DNA of 64,000 nucleotides, from positions 1 to 64,000 of the forward strand of contig CANJIU010000023.1 in assembly GCA_947474365.1 (NCBI GenBank), written 5' to 3'. Shown here piece after piece: positions 38,501-44,800 of this stretch. How positions within the stretch are numbered: position 1 is the stretch's first letter; each line of letters opens with the position of its first letter. The stretch comes from Opitutia bacterium (lineage in GTDB: Bacteria; Verrucomicrobiota; Verrucomicrobiia; Opitutales; Opitutaceae). The notes below the pieces were generated by a model. That model ran no database searches, had not been told where the DNA came from, and was given only the letters and a program-made list of their open reading frames with translations. Made by a program: the position numbers and the translations under genes.

Positions 38501-41341
38501 CCGAGCGAAGGCGTCGTCTTGAGCGACGGTAGCTTCTGGGTGGCGGGCAATTTCAACCGCGTGGGCTCCACGTACACGCCTGGTGCGGCTCGCTTCGAGG
38601 CCAACGGGTCGCTCTCTGCCACGCAGCCGAGCAGTGATCGGAGCATGACCTACACCACGATCGCCCCGGCGGGTAGCGACAAGATTTTTGTCATTGCCGG
38701 GGCTCCGAGCAATGCGAGTGACGTCAATTCCGGTGGCTCTGAACTGCTCCGGGCCACTCCCAACGCGGCGCCGGACGCGTCGTTTGTGCCGGTGCTGCCA
38801 AGCGGATATAATCTTCTGTCAGCCAGTTTGAGTGCTGCGCCCGGCGGCAAGGTGATGTTGGCCCAGAGCAGCATCACGCCTGAGGCGGCACTGGCGGGAG
38901 CGATTGGTGATTCGCTTATCCGCCTGAATGCGATCGGCACCCGCGACACGACCTACGTGCCCACGCTCTCATCGTTTGCGGTGGTCGAACGCTCGTCGAC
39001 GGGTGGTCCGATCACGATGATCCGCACGGGCGGCCTCAAGGTCGTCCAAGTCCTCGCCGACGGCCGGGCCTTGGTGCTCGTCTCCGCCGTCGACGGCAAC
39101 CTGCGCCTGTTGCGCCTTACCGCCACGGGCGCGGTGGACGCCACGTTCAACGCGCCGTCGTTCGGCACGATCACGCCGGCGACGGGCTTTACCTCCGCAG
39201 TCACGGATCCGCTGAATCCGGCTACACCGGCCCAACAGTATCCCATCTCAACCTACGTCGCGGCCGATCTCGTCCGTTCGGCGGTGCAGATGCCCGATGG
39301 CCGGGTCTATGTGGGCGGGCGTTTCAAACTCTCCTACACGAATGCGCCCCGCGGTCTCGCGCGCTTGAATGCAGACGGCACGTTGGACACGACCTTCGTC
39401 GGTGTCGGAGCGGCCTATGCCAACGCGGATTCGAGCCCGTATGTCACGGAACTTGGTTCTGACGGCATCGGGCGACTCTATCTGGCCGGCCGTTTCGACT
39501 CCTTCAATGGTACGGCAGTGGCCGGCTTGGCCCGCCTCGGGGTCGATGGCACGCTCGACACGGCATGGGCGCCGGGCTTCGGTGTACTCGATGTGCCGAC
39601 TGCCGATGCGCGGTTCGTGTTTGCTGGAACCCAGTTGCACGTGTTCGGCACGGTCGGCAGCGCAGGTGATGTTCTTCCCGCCTTCCACCGAGTGGTTTCA
39701 ATCGGGACCGGACCGACTGTCGCTCCGGCGACGGCGTCGAACGGCACGCCAGTCACGATCAGCGGCTTTGGCTTCACTGGGGCGACCGCGGTGCGCTTCA
39801 ATGGCGTCGACGTGTCATCGTTTACCGTGGTTTCGGACAACCAGATTACGACGGCGGTCCCGACCTTTGCGACGAGTGGTGTGGTGACGATTGTCACTCC
39901 GGGCGGAACACTGACCGCGACGACCTCGTTCACGGTCGTCGCTGGCCCGAAGATGCTGGTGGTTTCAAGTCTCGGAAATGTGGGCCTGGGTGAGAACGCC
40001 CTCATGGCGAACTTCACCATTGAGGGTTCGGCGGCCAAATCCGTTCTTGTTCGTGCGGTCGGCCCATCATCGTCGCTGAGTCTGGCCGACCCGATGGTGG
40101 CGGTGTACGACGCGACCGGTGCCGTGGTCGCGTTCAATGACGACTGGGGCGGGACAACTGCTCTCACCAACGCCTTTGCCGCCGCGGGTGCGGCCGGATA
40201 TTCTTCGGCGACCAGCAAGGACGCCGCGTTGATTGCCACCCTGGCGCCTGGTACCTATACCGCGCACGTCACCGGAGTCGGTGGCACGACTGGTCGCGCG
40301 ATGGTGGAAGTATACGATACCGGCGACGCCAATCGCCTGGCGCACATTTCATCGCGTTCGGCCATTCAATCGGGGGGGACGAACACCACGGGCTTCGTTC
40401 TCTCCGGCACGGGCTCCAAGACGGTCCTGATTCGCGCGGTTGGCACGCCGTTGGTGCCGGCGCTGGGGGCGTTGACCAATCCGTCGTTGAAGGTGTTTAC
40501 TGGAGCCACGCAGGTCGCCGCCAACGATGACTGGACCACGAACTCCAATCTGATTGAGCTTGCCGCGGCCACGGCGGCGGTGGGGGCGATGCCTTTGGAT
40601 GCCTCTGACGCGGCAGTGCTGGTCACCTTGGCGCCTGGTGCCTACACCATCCAGGTTTCAGGTGTCGGCACGGCGGCGGGCTTTGTCATGACGGAGGTCC
40701 ACACGGTCGATTCCGTCCGGGCGGCTTCCTTTGCGCCGGCCATGTTGGCGCCTCTGGCCCCCCTTAACGTGCTGCCCGGGTCGCCGATTCATCTCAACGC
40801 ACCGTATGTCAGCAAGCCGGGCACGGTGACGTTCCAGTGGAAGAAGGATGGAGTTAATGTCACGAGCGCCACCGGCTTCGGGCCGCAGACCTACTTCGTC
40901 GCGAATGCGACCGGAGCGGATTCGGGCAGCTACACCGTGACGATGACGAACACAGCCGGCACGACCGTCTCGGTGCCAGCGGTGGTGACGGTGTTGGTCA
41001 AGCATAGCGCCGACTTCAGCGGCGATTATAAGATCGACCTCAACGAACTCACACGCGTGATCCAACTCTATAACACGCGCAATGGCACGGTGCGCACGGG
41101 CCGCTATCTGGTCCAGGCCACCGGAACCGAGGACGGATTCAACGTCGATCTCACGACGCCGAACATCGCGACCGTCTCGCTCGCGCGTTACCACTCCGCC
41201 GACTCGGACAAGGACGGCAAGATTACCCTCGTCGAACTCACGCGGGTGATCGAACTGTACAACACCCGGGCAGGCACCACCCGAACCGGTGCCTACCGGA
41301 CACAGCTTGGTACTGAAGACGGCTTCGCCTCGGCGCCATAA
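20507..41341 (+). CDS. Giant 6944-aa secreted delta-60 / Asp-box / Ig protein
   Basis: One uninterrupted frame, roughly 0.7 MDa. Signal peptide 1-22 (LLFSLLPVVASAA). Layout: Ig; delta-60 array 1 (about 125-1004); two Ig; array 2 (1190-2095); IPT/TIG (2098-2178); Asp-box array (2185-2770; 12 'SPDGVTWT' units); two Ig; array 3 (2945-3777); two Ig; array 4 (3950-4676); two Ig; second Asp-box array (4867-5430; 13 units); two Ig; degenerate array 5 (5607-6400); IPT/TIG; two VLIRAVGP modules (6482-6733); Ig; EF-hand-like C-terminus (6834-6944). I count about 55-60 delta-60 units by 'GGxF..YNG' with 'RLNxDGTLDxTFN'. Five 'GYTSAPTV' inserts interrupt arrays 1-3. Only a handful of cysteines. Delta-60 and Asp-box repeats form propellers in known relatives. 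Cell-surface or released giant; the ligand is unknown. Confidence 0.92.
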   Translation: MKIRRHLTSLLFSLLPVVASAAPTIGTQPANVTVTAGAPVTLTVAATGTGTLTYQWQRNGFNIAGATNQNFTSITSASRTDADYYNVVVTDSADAANPVTSARARLSVAPTSYPGFVVPDPAWNVRTEYVGGTGLAIAPIPSGASVAPGGHYVGGSFTTVNGTSRPMLFRVKADGTLDTSFNPPTLDNQVNALALQSDGKLLVGGVFFRLGGYLGRNFLVRLNTDGTVDNSFNPNLNNPINAIAVQPADGLIVIGGSFTTVNGVGGVNRIARLNTNGLTDPTFNSGTGFNNTVNAIVLQANGSIVVGGSFTTYGPATNVNRLARLTNLGALDTTLNIGTGTTAGPDNTVVALAVQASNGAILLGGSFLTYNAVGSVRLARISSTGALDTAFNTAIGSSFNSTVNAITLQDDTGSVVGQALVGGNFGSTAPVSRAFFCRLLNTGAPDTTVASLVPSSNVNAVALAADGKVLLGGSFTNIIVSGVSNLRTVCARLNSDATLTLDASWIPTRGTGNSVATVLPLANGKMIVSGLFTTVRGAASSFNIARFNSDGTLDQTFNLNGGVTVIPVLTGGSGYTSAPTVTLSGGGGAGATATATVANGAVTTITITAAGSGYTSAPTVVFSGPGTGATASASVFGLGAQGGAVTAASLLPDGRIAIGGNFTTYNSVTRNRIAILNADGTLDTTFNPSGVVTGVTVSPGGAGYTAVPSVTFTGGGGTGAAATATVVSGAVTAVTMSSSGTGYTSAPAVSFGAAGATTVAGATATIGSNSLVNGQVFTLSVLPGGRLFVGGSFTTANGFSINRVAIFKPDGTRDPSFAPTTGAADTVFASVVQPDGNIIIGGQFATYNGTARADIARITQLGALDTTFISTGTAFSSNSQIYSLALVFNPVANIGQVVAGGNFSTFNAVATVGVSRLSSTGTLDSTFVSPGYTGAGVLVQEDGAVLARHGTNFTNPVSTGMLRLGQTNGNRDTTFAVGGLSGSGVNFAPIVMRDNGQFITSDNLTGLVATQAAPTSQITTQPVAQVVAPGGSATFSVTPVSTSPATFQWLFNSNPIPGATASSYTVANAQANNAGLYSVIVTNESGSTTSAPVALTSSTAAPSITGQPVSQNIKVGENATFTVAATGTGTLGYQWRKNGYPISGATGTSYSITGAVQADSDVYDVVVTAGLTTTTSNVARLGVAPASYPGALRLDPTFNLPVEADFVGQIVAVVPYNATQVLVAGDFIRVNGNSNIRRLARINIADGSVDTTFVPNINATVSTILAQPDGKVVVGGAFVAVNGQNRNNFVRLNADGSIDSSFNVGSGAANSVLAIVRQPADGKLIIGGSFTSYNGVTANRICRINTDGTLDPTFAVGSTQGVANTVNALALDPLTGKVVLGGTFTTHAVTTVSLNRIARFNTDGTNDTTFVIGTGFDNTVSAVAFDTTSNVLVGGTFLNYNGSTVNHLARLTATGSFDTTFNARAGTGYTSAPTVAFGGGGGTGASATATISGGSISGFTITGGSGYTSAPTVTLTGGGGTGASAATTITGGVVTAINLIGTAMGTSTTIGINSLTYDTAGNRWIVGGSFTAYNGTTFNRIIRLSAAGVIDSTFNPNSNGTVLATMVHTDGSVIIGGSFGSAGGGTVGGVTARMLAHVNSTTGAFDSTLVTQFRAAGTVNRIMALPGGKLLIGGSFSHLGSTPAPNIARLNADLSIDLAPLSGGGDGYVTTAAPTVTFSGGGGTGAAATAIVDATVGRVTGFTVTAGGSGYTSAPSVAVSNGGGSAAIATAAVSGGVVASVSLNQGGAGPNGSVLVSALQGDGKILIGGNFTTYNGVVANRVARLNADLSLDPTFNAAGGASGAVNALALIPGGGVYVGGAFSTINSQPRAGVARLLADGSLDFGFNAGSVAFTVNALALQPDGRVVAGGTFSTVNGSARANLVRFNNDGSFDNSIPVTGTTGQVRTLQLQSDGKILAGGDFTAYNGLAVNALVRINTDGTLDSTYNTGTTVTNAATGVGVYSIVRQEDGSGKSIVQGNFTTGFSGAPSSRYLARIGPDGLIDPSLNFQTGATPQLLNQPQPGSLVILDDGKALFAVNALTASNFERTGLIRLAPLTALPTISNVASTGVRPGATVTLTGTEFTDASAVRFGGPNGGLATFTVNSPTSITATLPSSAVSGPVFVQTLYGSATSATSLTVFPDFQLRNPQTTVSTFESGLAFGNGVIVAASLSGSLWSSADGIAWTRRFTGVNALNSVAFASGQFVAVGAAGTLLTSPDGVTWTQRLVATTASLTGVASDGAKWVIVTNGTNVVTSPDGAAWTIFATGTSGGASSNAVAFGAGKFVAVAASGAVRTSTDGTTWTAQTSGVTSTLSKITFAGGQFFATGASTSSTTFTNASGGIVTSPDGITWTPRAISGTSGAAQFASTTFYSAAFSPALNKYVLGTNGGTFLSSTDGGATWTSTSLNGGQIRSVLFVNNQFVGAGSGGNIYTSPDGTTWTLRQSVSPRTHRSIAYGNGRFVAVTTESSGFATSVDGVTWTAGINAGGSTNALNSITFGNGLFVAAGTNTILTSPDGVNWTNRTPAGSFTFNGVAYGNGAYVAVANAVSSLGVAFRSTDGGVTWTQVAATGLTTNLSAVAYGAGMFTAVGASGGAITSADGGVTWSVVTTNTTNALNAVTFANGQFVIVGAASTILTSQSLTAPAGLTLTARPFVAASLTLSGVAYGDGTFVAVNSSSTGFYLVSSDAVTWTLVTGSSEVWGPGTPGITYGNGRFVVGSSAGGILSSGPASDTFQITTQPVAAISVPPGQTASLSVAGTGTGLTYQWYAGASGDISNPVGTNSPNFTTPAINVPLKFWVRVSNGTTSIDSATSFVSGNPPAPVITLQPVDVSVVSGQTASFSVAATGTGSLTYQWRRNGLPVTGATGTGFSVVGAKMSDADMYDVTVSDAFSTTASNPARLGVAPTADPIGVQFDPAFDLQLENETGGVANIVVPYGTNGQFLMGGDFVRVNGTTIRRLARFNADGTLDPTFSQAFNNPVNALFVLPDGKIIVGGGFNQINGVAIGALKRLNADGTVDPTFNPGGSGAGSTVLAIARQTDGKLIIGGAFTTYNGSTANRICRLTADGALDPTFLIGASQGVANQVNALALDPSTGKIVLGGTFTTHAVTTISLNRIARFNVDGTNDASFVVGTGFNNTVNAIGFEPNGKVVVGGAFTSYGVTNNARFLVRLLSTGAIDTTFNYNPPVGSGYTSAPTIAFNLNGGTGATATTTFDAVSGQLTTITLGNGGSGYTAAPTVTFSGGGGTGATAITTITGGVVTAINFNSGGPSTTVNSLAYDSIGSRWIVGGAFTSYNGGPTFNRLIRVSSTGALDTSFNPNVSSTVNSIFIRSSDAAIVFGGSFTNVGNQPLPTIRSIARVDSVTGVLDATLAPPVFRSVGTISSMLALPGGKVLIAGAFTHSGATAVGSVARLNPDLSLDTTFNPGGVGTAGSVFTTALQGDGRIVIGGSFTSYNGATINRLARLNADGTLDPSFAIGAGGPNGNVNSLLALPGGRVLIGGAFSSYNGTGRGGVARINADGTLDFTFNAGSTAFTVFSIGQQADGKVVAGGSFTSVNGVSKNFLVRLNTDGSIDPNFLSGGGPSAQVRTVLVQKNGKIIIGGDQTAYDGITTTRITQLNADGTLDAAFGVGMSMSSGVSAIIRREDGKYLVTGLFGSVSTLDPDTNISTTELNTSMVARLNADGTFDGGFANLTGSPLNFTVNLPAMQTLVLDDGTMLVGTNQFTLFGQNRFGVIRFRAVGLPKITTQPTSVVAAIGQNANFSVAIADVDLTTAYQWSRDGVAVDGATKSTLALTNVQSADGGTYTVRIANGLGSVTSVPVTLSGANAAPTITTQPVAANAAGGGNASLSVVAGGTPTYQWRKFGVPIAGATGATLNFTAPGLDAAGFYDVVVSDGLSSRVSSSAALTVAPATYPGAMKPRDSFATRIETSGQVTAIASLADGRFYAAGNFTSIDGVVRQGIARFLATGSLDTAWVPVKVIGTVNALAVQGDGKIIAGGGFFNVEGVAASRIVRLNSDGSRDTSFAYGAGFSGNPTSIAIQGDGKIIVGGAFTSYNSTLVNRIVRLNTDGSYDPSFAIGLGFDNTVSALLVQPDGKIVAGGSFTTYNSAVLAPRILRLAADGSVDPTFAPGAGFDTTVSSLALQSDGKILAGGSFTSFALAPVGFIARLNANGSRDPSIPAGSGFLSGSQVLSIAVQGDGKIVAGGVFTSYNGTVANRLVRLDGATGAIDSDFGTAMGTGFGGTVNAVAVQADGRILVGGSFATLNDLPQFSLARLTTAGAPDPSVVASVRTPGTVIAAQPVAGGKLVIGGAFTHVNNVAVFNIARLSADGTTDTTFDSGTGFNGAVRSIVLQGGGQLVVGGSFTTYKDAIANRIVRLSADGATDTAFAGAIGTGFNGQVNSLVQIPDGRIVAGGTFTTLNGVSSNRIARILGAGSPDLGFATLQGFNGTVTALAVQPDGRIVAGGSFTTFAGNSSSGIARVNVDGSFDTGFAVGTGLGGSANALLVQSDGKIVVGGAFGTFNDYSQGNIARLNSDGSLDFGFQSGVGFNNTVNSLALQADGRIVVGGSFGTFNTARRGTLARLATNGTLDPSLGARFAIDASVATPTGLLFNQDGSLLLLGTRFDYPDRTHSGLSLLEGTASPMIISQPFGGVYQPGANAVALNVGVAGTAPFTYQWKKDNVNLVDGIGGTFGSKSPTVGFEYAKPSDSGSYTVTITDATGSVTSIPLPVSVVATAPVIRTQTGFPYGPVIQAGTINPVRVAVNASTPLTAQWQKNGTNISGGIIDTTRVAYPILGWKPSDAGTYGVTLTNSLGAPVSSIPSRLFVNEESSWTQHNPSVGNGALGPITVVNGRFLVGGSLGIRLSSPDGVTWTQLPSFDQSRVAGFASGNGRHVQLGVLGSVAVSLDGESWQLGNLGVYEPANSITFGQGLFVVGTEASSDSVSRQSKIFTSPDGFVWTERFSTPLGKIFAGRVGNGTFAAVFHDDNFGRVLRSTDGITWSMQGNLPVESISLFGFANGLFFVGGETGELYTSPDAITWTKRPTGHGTALYTIHYANSLYVAAGEGGNIYTSSDLVTWTRRQSGTTTVLSEIAYANGTWVVVSDFETTPAVILTSPDTITWTPRVTNVGDATSFQALATDGNVMVAVGVGGIIARTTDGVNWTLANNASTAQLNDVTYAGGRFLATGVSGVLRTSVDGATWGGTTFATTVNGSYIGVLNGVYINTGDLGTIRRSTDGNTWTTVSTPTVNRIFGAAYGAGTYVAVGALGTVLTSPDATTWTARTSGTVAQLTEVAYGNGLFLAVGASGTILTSPDGVTWTSRNFNGNEFYNHVQFTGGQFIVSGANAVYMTPDGVAWEGHHLGISGSLTETVVYKNRLFGVSSTRGAIVSAPYTPVIAQQPFIAGSVTPGQPVSLRVLAAGSAAQVTYQWRKGGVAINGQTNSTFTIPVSVAGDSGNYDVVVTASGVSVPSVVAPVSVTTAPVIADQPTSRRAVAGGKVQFRVSATTIATGATLTYQWRKGTTNIPGATTSDLTLSGITAGDAASYNVVVGDGNGTTTSNSAVLTVLTPDNVPWQQFTELSTEQSPARTIHDGAGKVYVPWSVFNRNPDMVAGKLVGGLARFNEADGTLDPTFKLDPRYRHVSHIALQPDGKVLVAVNAGDSATVIRVSSTGVLDNTFTAPQFARGIRFITLQADGKVIVVATDNLDANAPAAAIGAAAPSVYRLTSTGALDSAGFTPVVLSANSNIFGPPVVDSSGRIYLVGPFSTVNGTSRINMARLAGDGTLDAAFAAPANLPAGFGSNQARGIAFQSDGRPVIVGDFRYTARGTGPDAIQAIRFSTAGVFDTTFAQPLRSALGIASGFRIRYLNILQDDKIVAVTDRLLRLNADGSPDTTFTSRVLGKEAVWISKGADNRFYLPDQLSIYGKNLALPTWGNGIAVTAADGTPDASFQTGGWGRAAYPSEGVVLSDGSFWVAGNFNRVGSTYTPGAARFEANGSLSATQPSSDRSMTYTTIAPAGSDKIFVIAGAPSNASDVNSGGSELLRATPNAAPDASFVPVLPSGYNLLSASLSAAPGGKVMLAQSSITPEAALAGAIGDSLIRLNAIGTRDTTYVPTLSSFAVVERSSTGGPITMIRTGGLKVVQVLADGRALVLVSAVDGNLRLLRLTATGAVDATFNAPSFGTITPATGFTSAVTDPLNPATPAQQYPISTYVAADLVRSAVQMPDGRVYVGGRFKLSYTNAPRGLARLNADGTLDTTFVGVGAAYANADSSPYVTELGSDGIGRLYLAGRFDSFNGTAVAGLARLGVDGTLDTAWAPGFGVLDVPTADARFVFAGTQLHVFGTVGSAGDVLPAFHRVVSIGTGPTVAPATASNGTPVTISGFGFTGATAVRFNGVDVSSFTVVSDNQITTAVPTFATSGVVTIVTPGGTLTATTSFTVVAGPKMLVVSSLGNVGLGENALMANFTIEGSAAKSVLVRAVGPSSSLSLADPMVAVYDATGAVVAFNDDWGGTTALTNAFAAAGAAGYSSATSKDAALIATLAPGTYTAHVTGVGGTTGRAMVEVYDTGDANRLAHISSRSAIQSGGTNTTGFVLSGTGSKTVLIRAVGTPLVPALGALTNPSLKVFTGATQVAANDDWTTNSNLIELAAATAAVGAMPLDASDAAVLVTLAPGAYTIQVSGVGTAAGFVMTEVHTVDSVRAASFAPAMLAPLAPLNVLPGSPIHLNAPYVSKPGTVTFQWKKDGVNVTSATGFGPQTYFVANATGADSGSYTVTMTNTAGTTVSVPAVVTVLVKHSADFSGDYKIDLNELTRVIQLYNTRNGTVRTGRYLVQATGTEDGFNVDLTTPNIATVSLARYHSADSDKDGKITLVELTRVIELYNTRAGTTRTGAYRTQLGTEDGFASAP
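41003..41338 (+). other. C-terminal EF-hand-like module, copy 1 (in the giant)
   Basis: 112 residues in two halves, each 'HSAD...ELTRVI(Q/E)LYNTR.GT.RTG.Y...EDGF'. The second half has a canonical EF/dockerin-type loop (DSDKDGKITLVE); the first (DFSGDYKIDLNE) is degenerate at its third ligand. The protein ends GFASAP. Confidence 0.8.
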
Positions 41342-41839
41342 GGGCGCTGGCGGCTAGGGTCGTTCCACGAACAAACCGCTGAAGCACTTGTACCCGGGGC
41401 GTCGTGCCTCCGGGTACCGGGGCTTTCATCGTGGCAGGTGCAACCTGTCCGAGACTGCAAGGCGACAAGTTTGTGAGGAGCGGTGGGAGTAGTGTGCTGC
41501 CAATACTCTATGCTCATTTGAACTGTCGTTGTGAACAGCGTTGCGACATGGCCACCCTGCTCGATCGCCGCGGCAAGCTTCGCGCACCTCACAATGACTA
41601 CAGTCGAAAATTGGGGGATTGGGATAAACGGTTTCCGGTTGCACCGGTTTTTGACGGACTTGGTGAATCGGAAGAATCGCTGCGTTGTTGGTGGCGAATT
41701 TTCGCGTGCCGCGGTTCGAATGTAATGTTCTTGGACCGGAATTTTGGTCACGCTCTATCATTCAAAATCCCCCCGGCTTCACTGTTCCCGGTGTTAGGCC
41801 AGCGGGGAGAGAACTGCAGGCTTCCTGCCCCTAATACGA
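41342..41839. other. Non-coding spacer between the giant and the protease genes
   Basis: 498 bp. The first 80 bp hold a strong hairpin (41390-41417). The rest has no supported gene: the open frame entering the protease gene from 41404 is in another frame and has no family features. The region from about 41590 on is less GC-rich, which fits a promoter for the protease genes; no specific promoter is assigned. Confidence 0.5.
41390..41417 (+). terminator. Hairpin after the giant gene (probable terminator)
   Basis: GTACCCGGGGC (41390-41400) pairs with GCC-T-CCGGGTAC (41406-41417), 11 pairs with a single bulged T and a GTCGT loop, 49 nt after the giant's stop. The downstream T-run is poor (ttt after 8 nt), so this is a strong structure but a weak classical terminator. 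Confidence 0.45.
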
Positions 41840-44800
41840 ATGAACAAGTTTCTGAAATTGATCGGCGTGTTGGCGTTGATCGCGTTGGGCGGTGCCGCGT
41901 TGTTCCTTCTGCGTCACGACCCGAACCCGCGTTCGTCTGCGATCGCCGCGGCGACTCGCGGCACGCGTCCAGCCCTGAGTGCTGCCGTATCCGCTGCCCG
42001 TCCCTCCGATACGCCGTCGCCAGTGGGGCCACCGGCCGCCGGCGCGGTTCGGGCCCGCGATCTTCCGGCCTCGGCCTGGAGGACAGAGGCTCGTCCTGTA
42101 TTCGCGGAATTTCGCCACTGGACCGATCGGTATCTTGCGGCTGCGCCCGACGCGCGTTTGCGGCTCGTTGCGGAGGGAGTGCATCTGGGGCAGAATCGCC
42201 GCACGGCTCTGGCAGGTCTCATTCGCAGCGATCCCCGCTCCGCGCTCGCGGTGGCGGTGCCGATGACTGTGCGCCAGGAACTGCCGGCGGAAGTGTTGGC
42301 GGTGCTCGAAGCACGAGTCTCGGGCCGGGGTGAACTGGCGCTTCACGCCGTGACTCCGGCGCCGGGCGTCACGGTTACCGAACCGGTCTTTCGATCCGCG
42401 CTGATCGGTCGGGAGGAATACCGGGCCTACGTCTACGGAAGGCGGGCTGGTCAGACCAGTCTCGCGGCCGCGTCGATCATTGGCATCGCCGTGGACCGCA
42501 GTCTCGCCGTCAGCGACTCGCCCCTGCGTGTGCTGGAGGCGGGCGAGGTGGCGGCGGCGCGGCCGCTCGATCTCGTATGTAGTGTCTCCGGACTTACCTC
42601 ATCCGTTGCGCCGGACACCAAGCTCAACGTCGCGGCTCCGGTCGCGATTGAGTATAACGGCAAGGTTCAGGTGCTGTGCGATCCCATTCACGTCTCGGCC
42701 CTGGAGGAGCAGCTCGTCGCCGGCGAGAAAGTCTACGACCACCATGCTGCCGACAACCAGCCGGGCAGCAGTAGCGTCACCGGCCGCCCCACCCAGGAGT
42801 GGACGCACGGGGCGAAGAAGACTCTCGTCATTCGGGTGGATTTTTCCGACCTGCCCGGGGTTCCTGTCCGCACGTCCGGCGCCGTGCCGATCACTGAGGA
42901 CGTCGTGGTGAATTTGTTCAATGGCACGGACGGCGTGCGGGATTATTATGTCCAGGGCAGCTACGGCAAAACCTCCCTCGTGGTCGCACCGACCGTGGCG
43001 GGCGACTCGCCGGATGTGACTGCGGTACTCCGGATGCCGCAGACGGCAGCCACCTACGCCGTCAACGACAACAATGACCTCCTGCACAGCGATGCCCGGG
43101 CCGCCGCGCAGGCGACCGGGATCAACGTCGACAGCTATGATCGCATCGGAGTTGTGTTTTCCAACGTCAGTTCGATTTCCGGATCGAAAATAAACTACGG
43201 TGGCCTTGGAATTGTGACCGGGAAGAATTTCTGGATCAACGGCCAGTTCGACTTTGGGACGGTCGCGCACGAGATCGGCCATAATTACGGGCTGAACCAC
43301 GCCAGCCTCTGGCAGGTCACGGATGGCAATCCGGTTTCCGCTGCGGGTACTTCGGTCGAATACGGCGATATCTTTGATGTGATGGGTGACGGGAAGACGA
43401 TTGCGCACAGCTTCAGCCATTGGAACAAGAGCATCCTGCAATGGATTCCGGACACGGCGGTGGCGCTGGCGGCCACGTCCGGCACGTTCCGGGTTTATCG
43501 TTTCGATTCGGCGACGCCGAATCTCGCCAACGCCCGGGCACTCAAAATCGTGCGCGATGCCACGCGCGACTACTGGATTGGCTACCGCCGGGGATCGGGC
43601 AACGCCTCGTTCAACAACGGCGCGTATGTCCTTTGGGGGTACAACTCCAATCAACGGGGCAATCTCCTCGACATGACGACTCCCGGGACCAACGTGAACG
43701 ACGCCGGGCTCGCGATTGGCGCGACCTTCACGGACGCCGTCGCCGGCATCTCGTTTAAGCCGGTCGGGCAGGGGGGCAGCGGTGACGAGGAGTATCTCGA
43801 CGTCCAGGTGGTGCTGCAGCCGAAGGTGCAGTGGTCGCAGGACACCTATGTGGTCGACGAGCGCATCGGTGGAGTTGCCCTTACGCTGACTCGAACGCAA
43901 AACAGTGTGGGTGCGGTGAGCGTCAATTACGCGACGGCCGCCGGCACCGCCGCGACTCCCGCTGACTTCACGACGCAGACGGGCACGGTGACTTGGGCGG
44001 ATGGCGACATGTCCGACAAGACGATCACGATCGCGATTGTCGCCGACGCGGTGGTCGAAACCTCGGAAAATCTCACGGTCACGCTCAGCGGTGCCACGGG
44101 GGCGGTCCTGGGCAATCCGACGGCCACGGTCACCGTGGCGGATGCCGGCGTCCGCGATCCGTCGTTCACGTCGAACTTCATCAACAACACGGTAAGGAAA
44201 ATTCTCCCCCTGCCGGACGGGAGCCTGGTGTTGGGCGGATTTTTCAGCTCGGTGCAGGATTCCAGCCTTACCAGCTACAATCGTGGTGGGCTGATCAAGA
44301 TTTCCGGCACCGGTGCAATCGATCCGGCGTTTGCAACGGCAGGCGGCGCAGCCACGGTGCCGGTACGTGACGTGGCCCGGCAACCCGACGGCAAGATTTT
44401 GGTCGTGGGTAATTTCACGACCTTCAACGGTACCGCCCGGGTGCGCGTGGTCCGACTGCTTCCCGACGGCACCCTCGATACGTCGTTTACCACCGGCACG
44501 GGTCCAGACGGGGAGGTCCATGCGGTCCTTGCGCAACCGGACGGCAAGATTGTCATCGGCGGCGCGTTTACCACTTACAACGGGGTGGCGCGTGAATATC
44601 TGGCGCGGCTCAATGCCGATGGTTCGCTTGATACCGGGTTTATCGGGCCGGATTTTGCGGAGACGGCCAACTGGCGGGTCGAGGCGCTCGCCCTGCAACC
44701 CGACGGGAAGCTGCTGGTCGGCGGCACATTTTATCTGGGTGGCAGTGCGGACCGATCGGGGCTTTGCCGGGTTGCGGGCACCGGCGCCCTCGATGCCACG

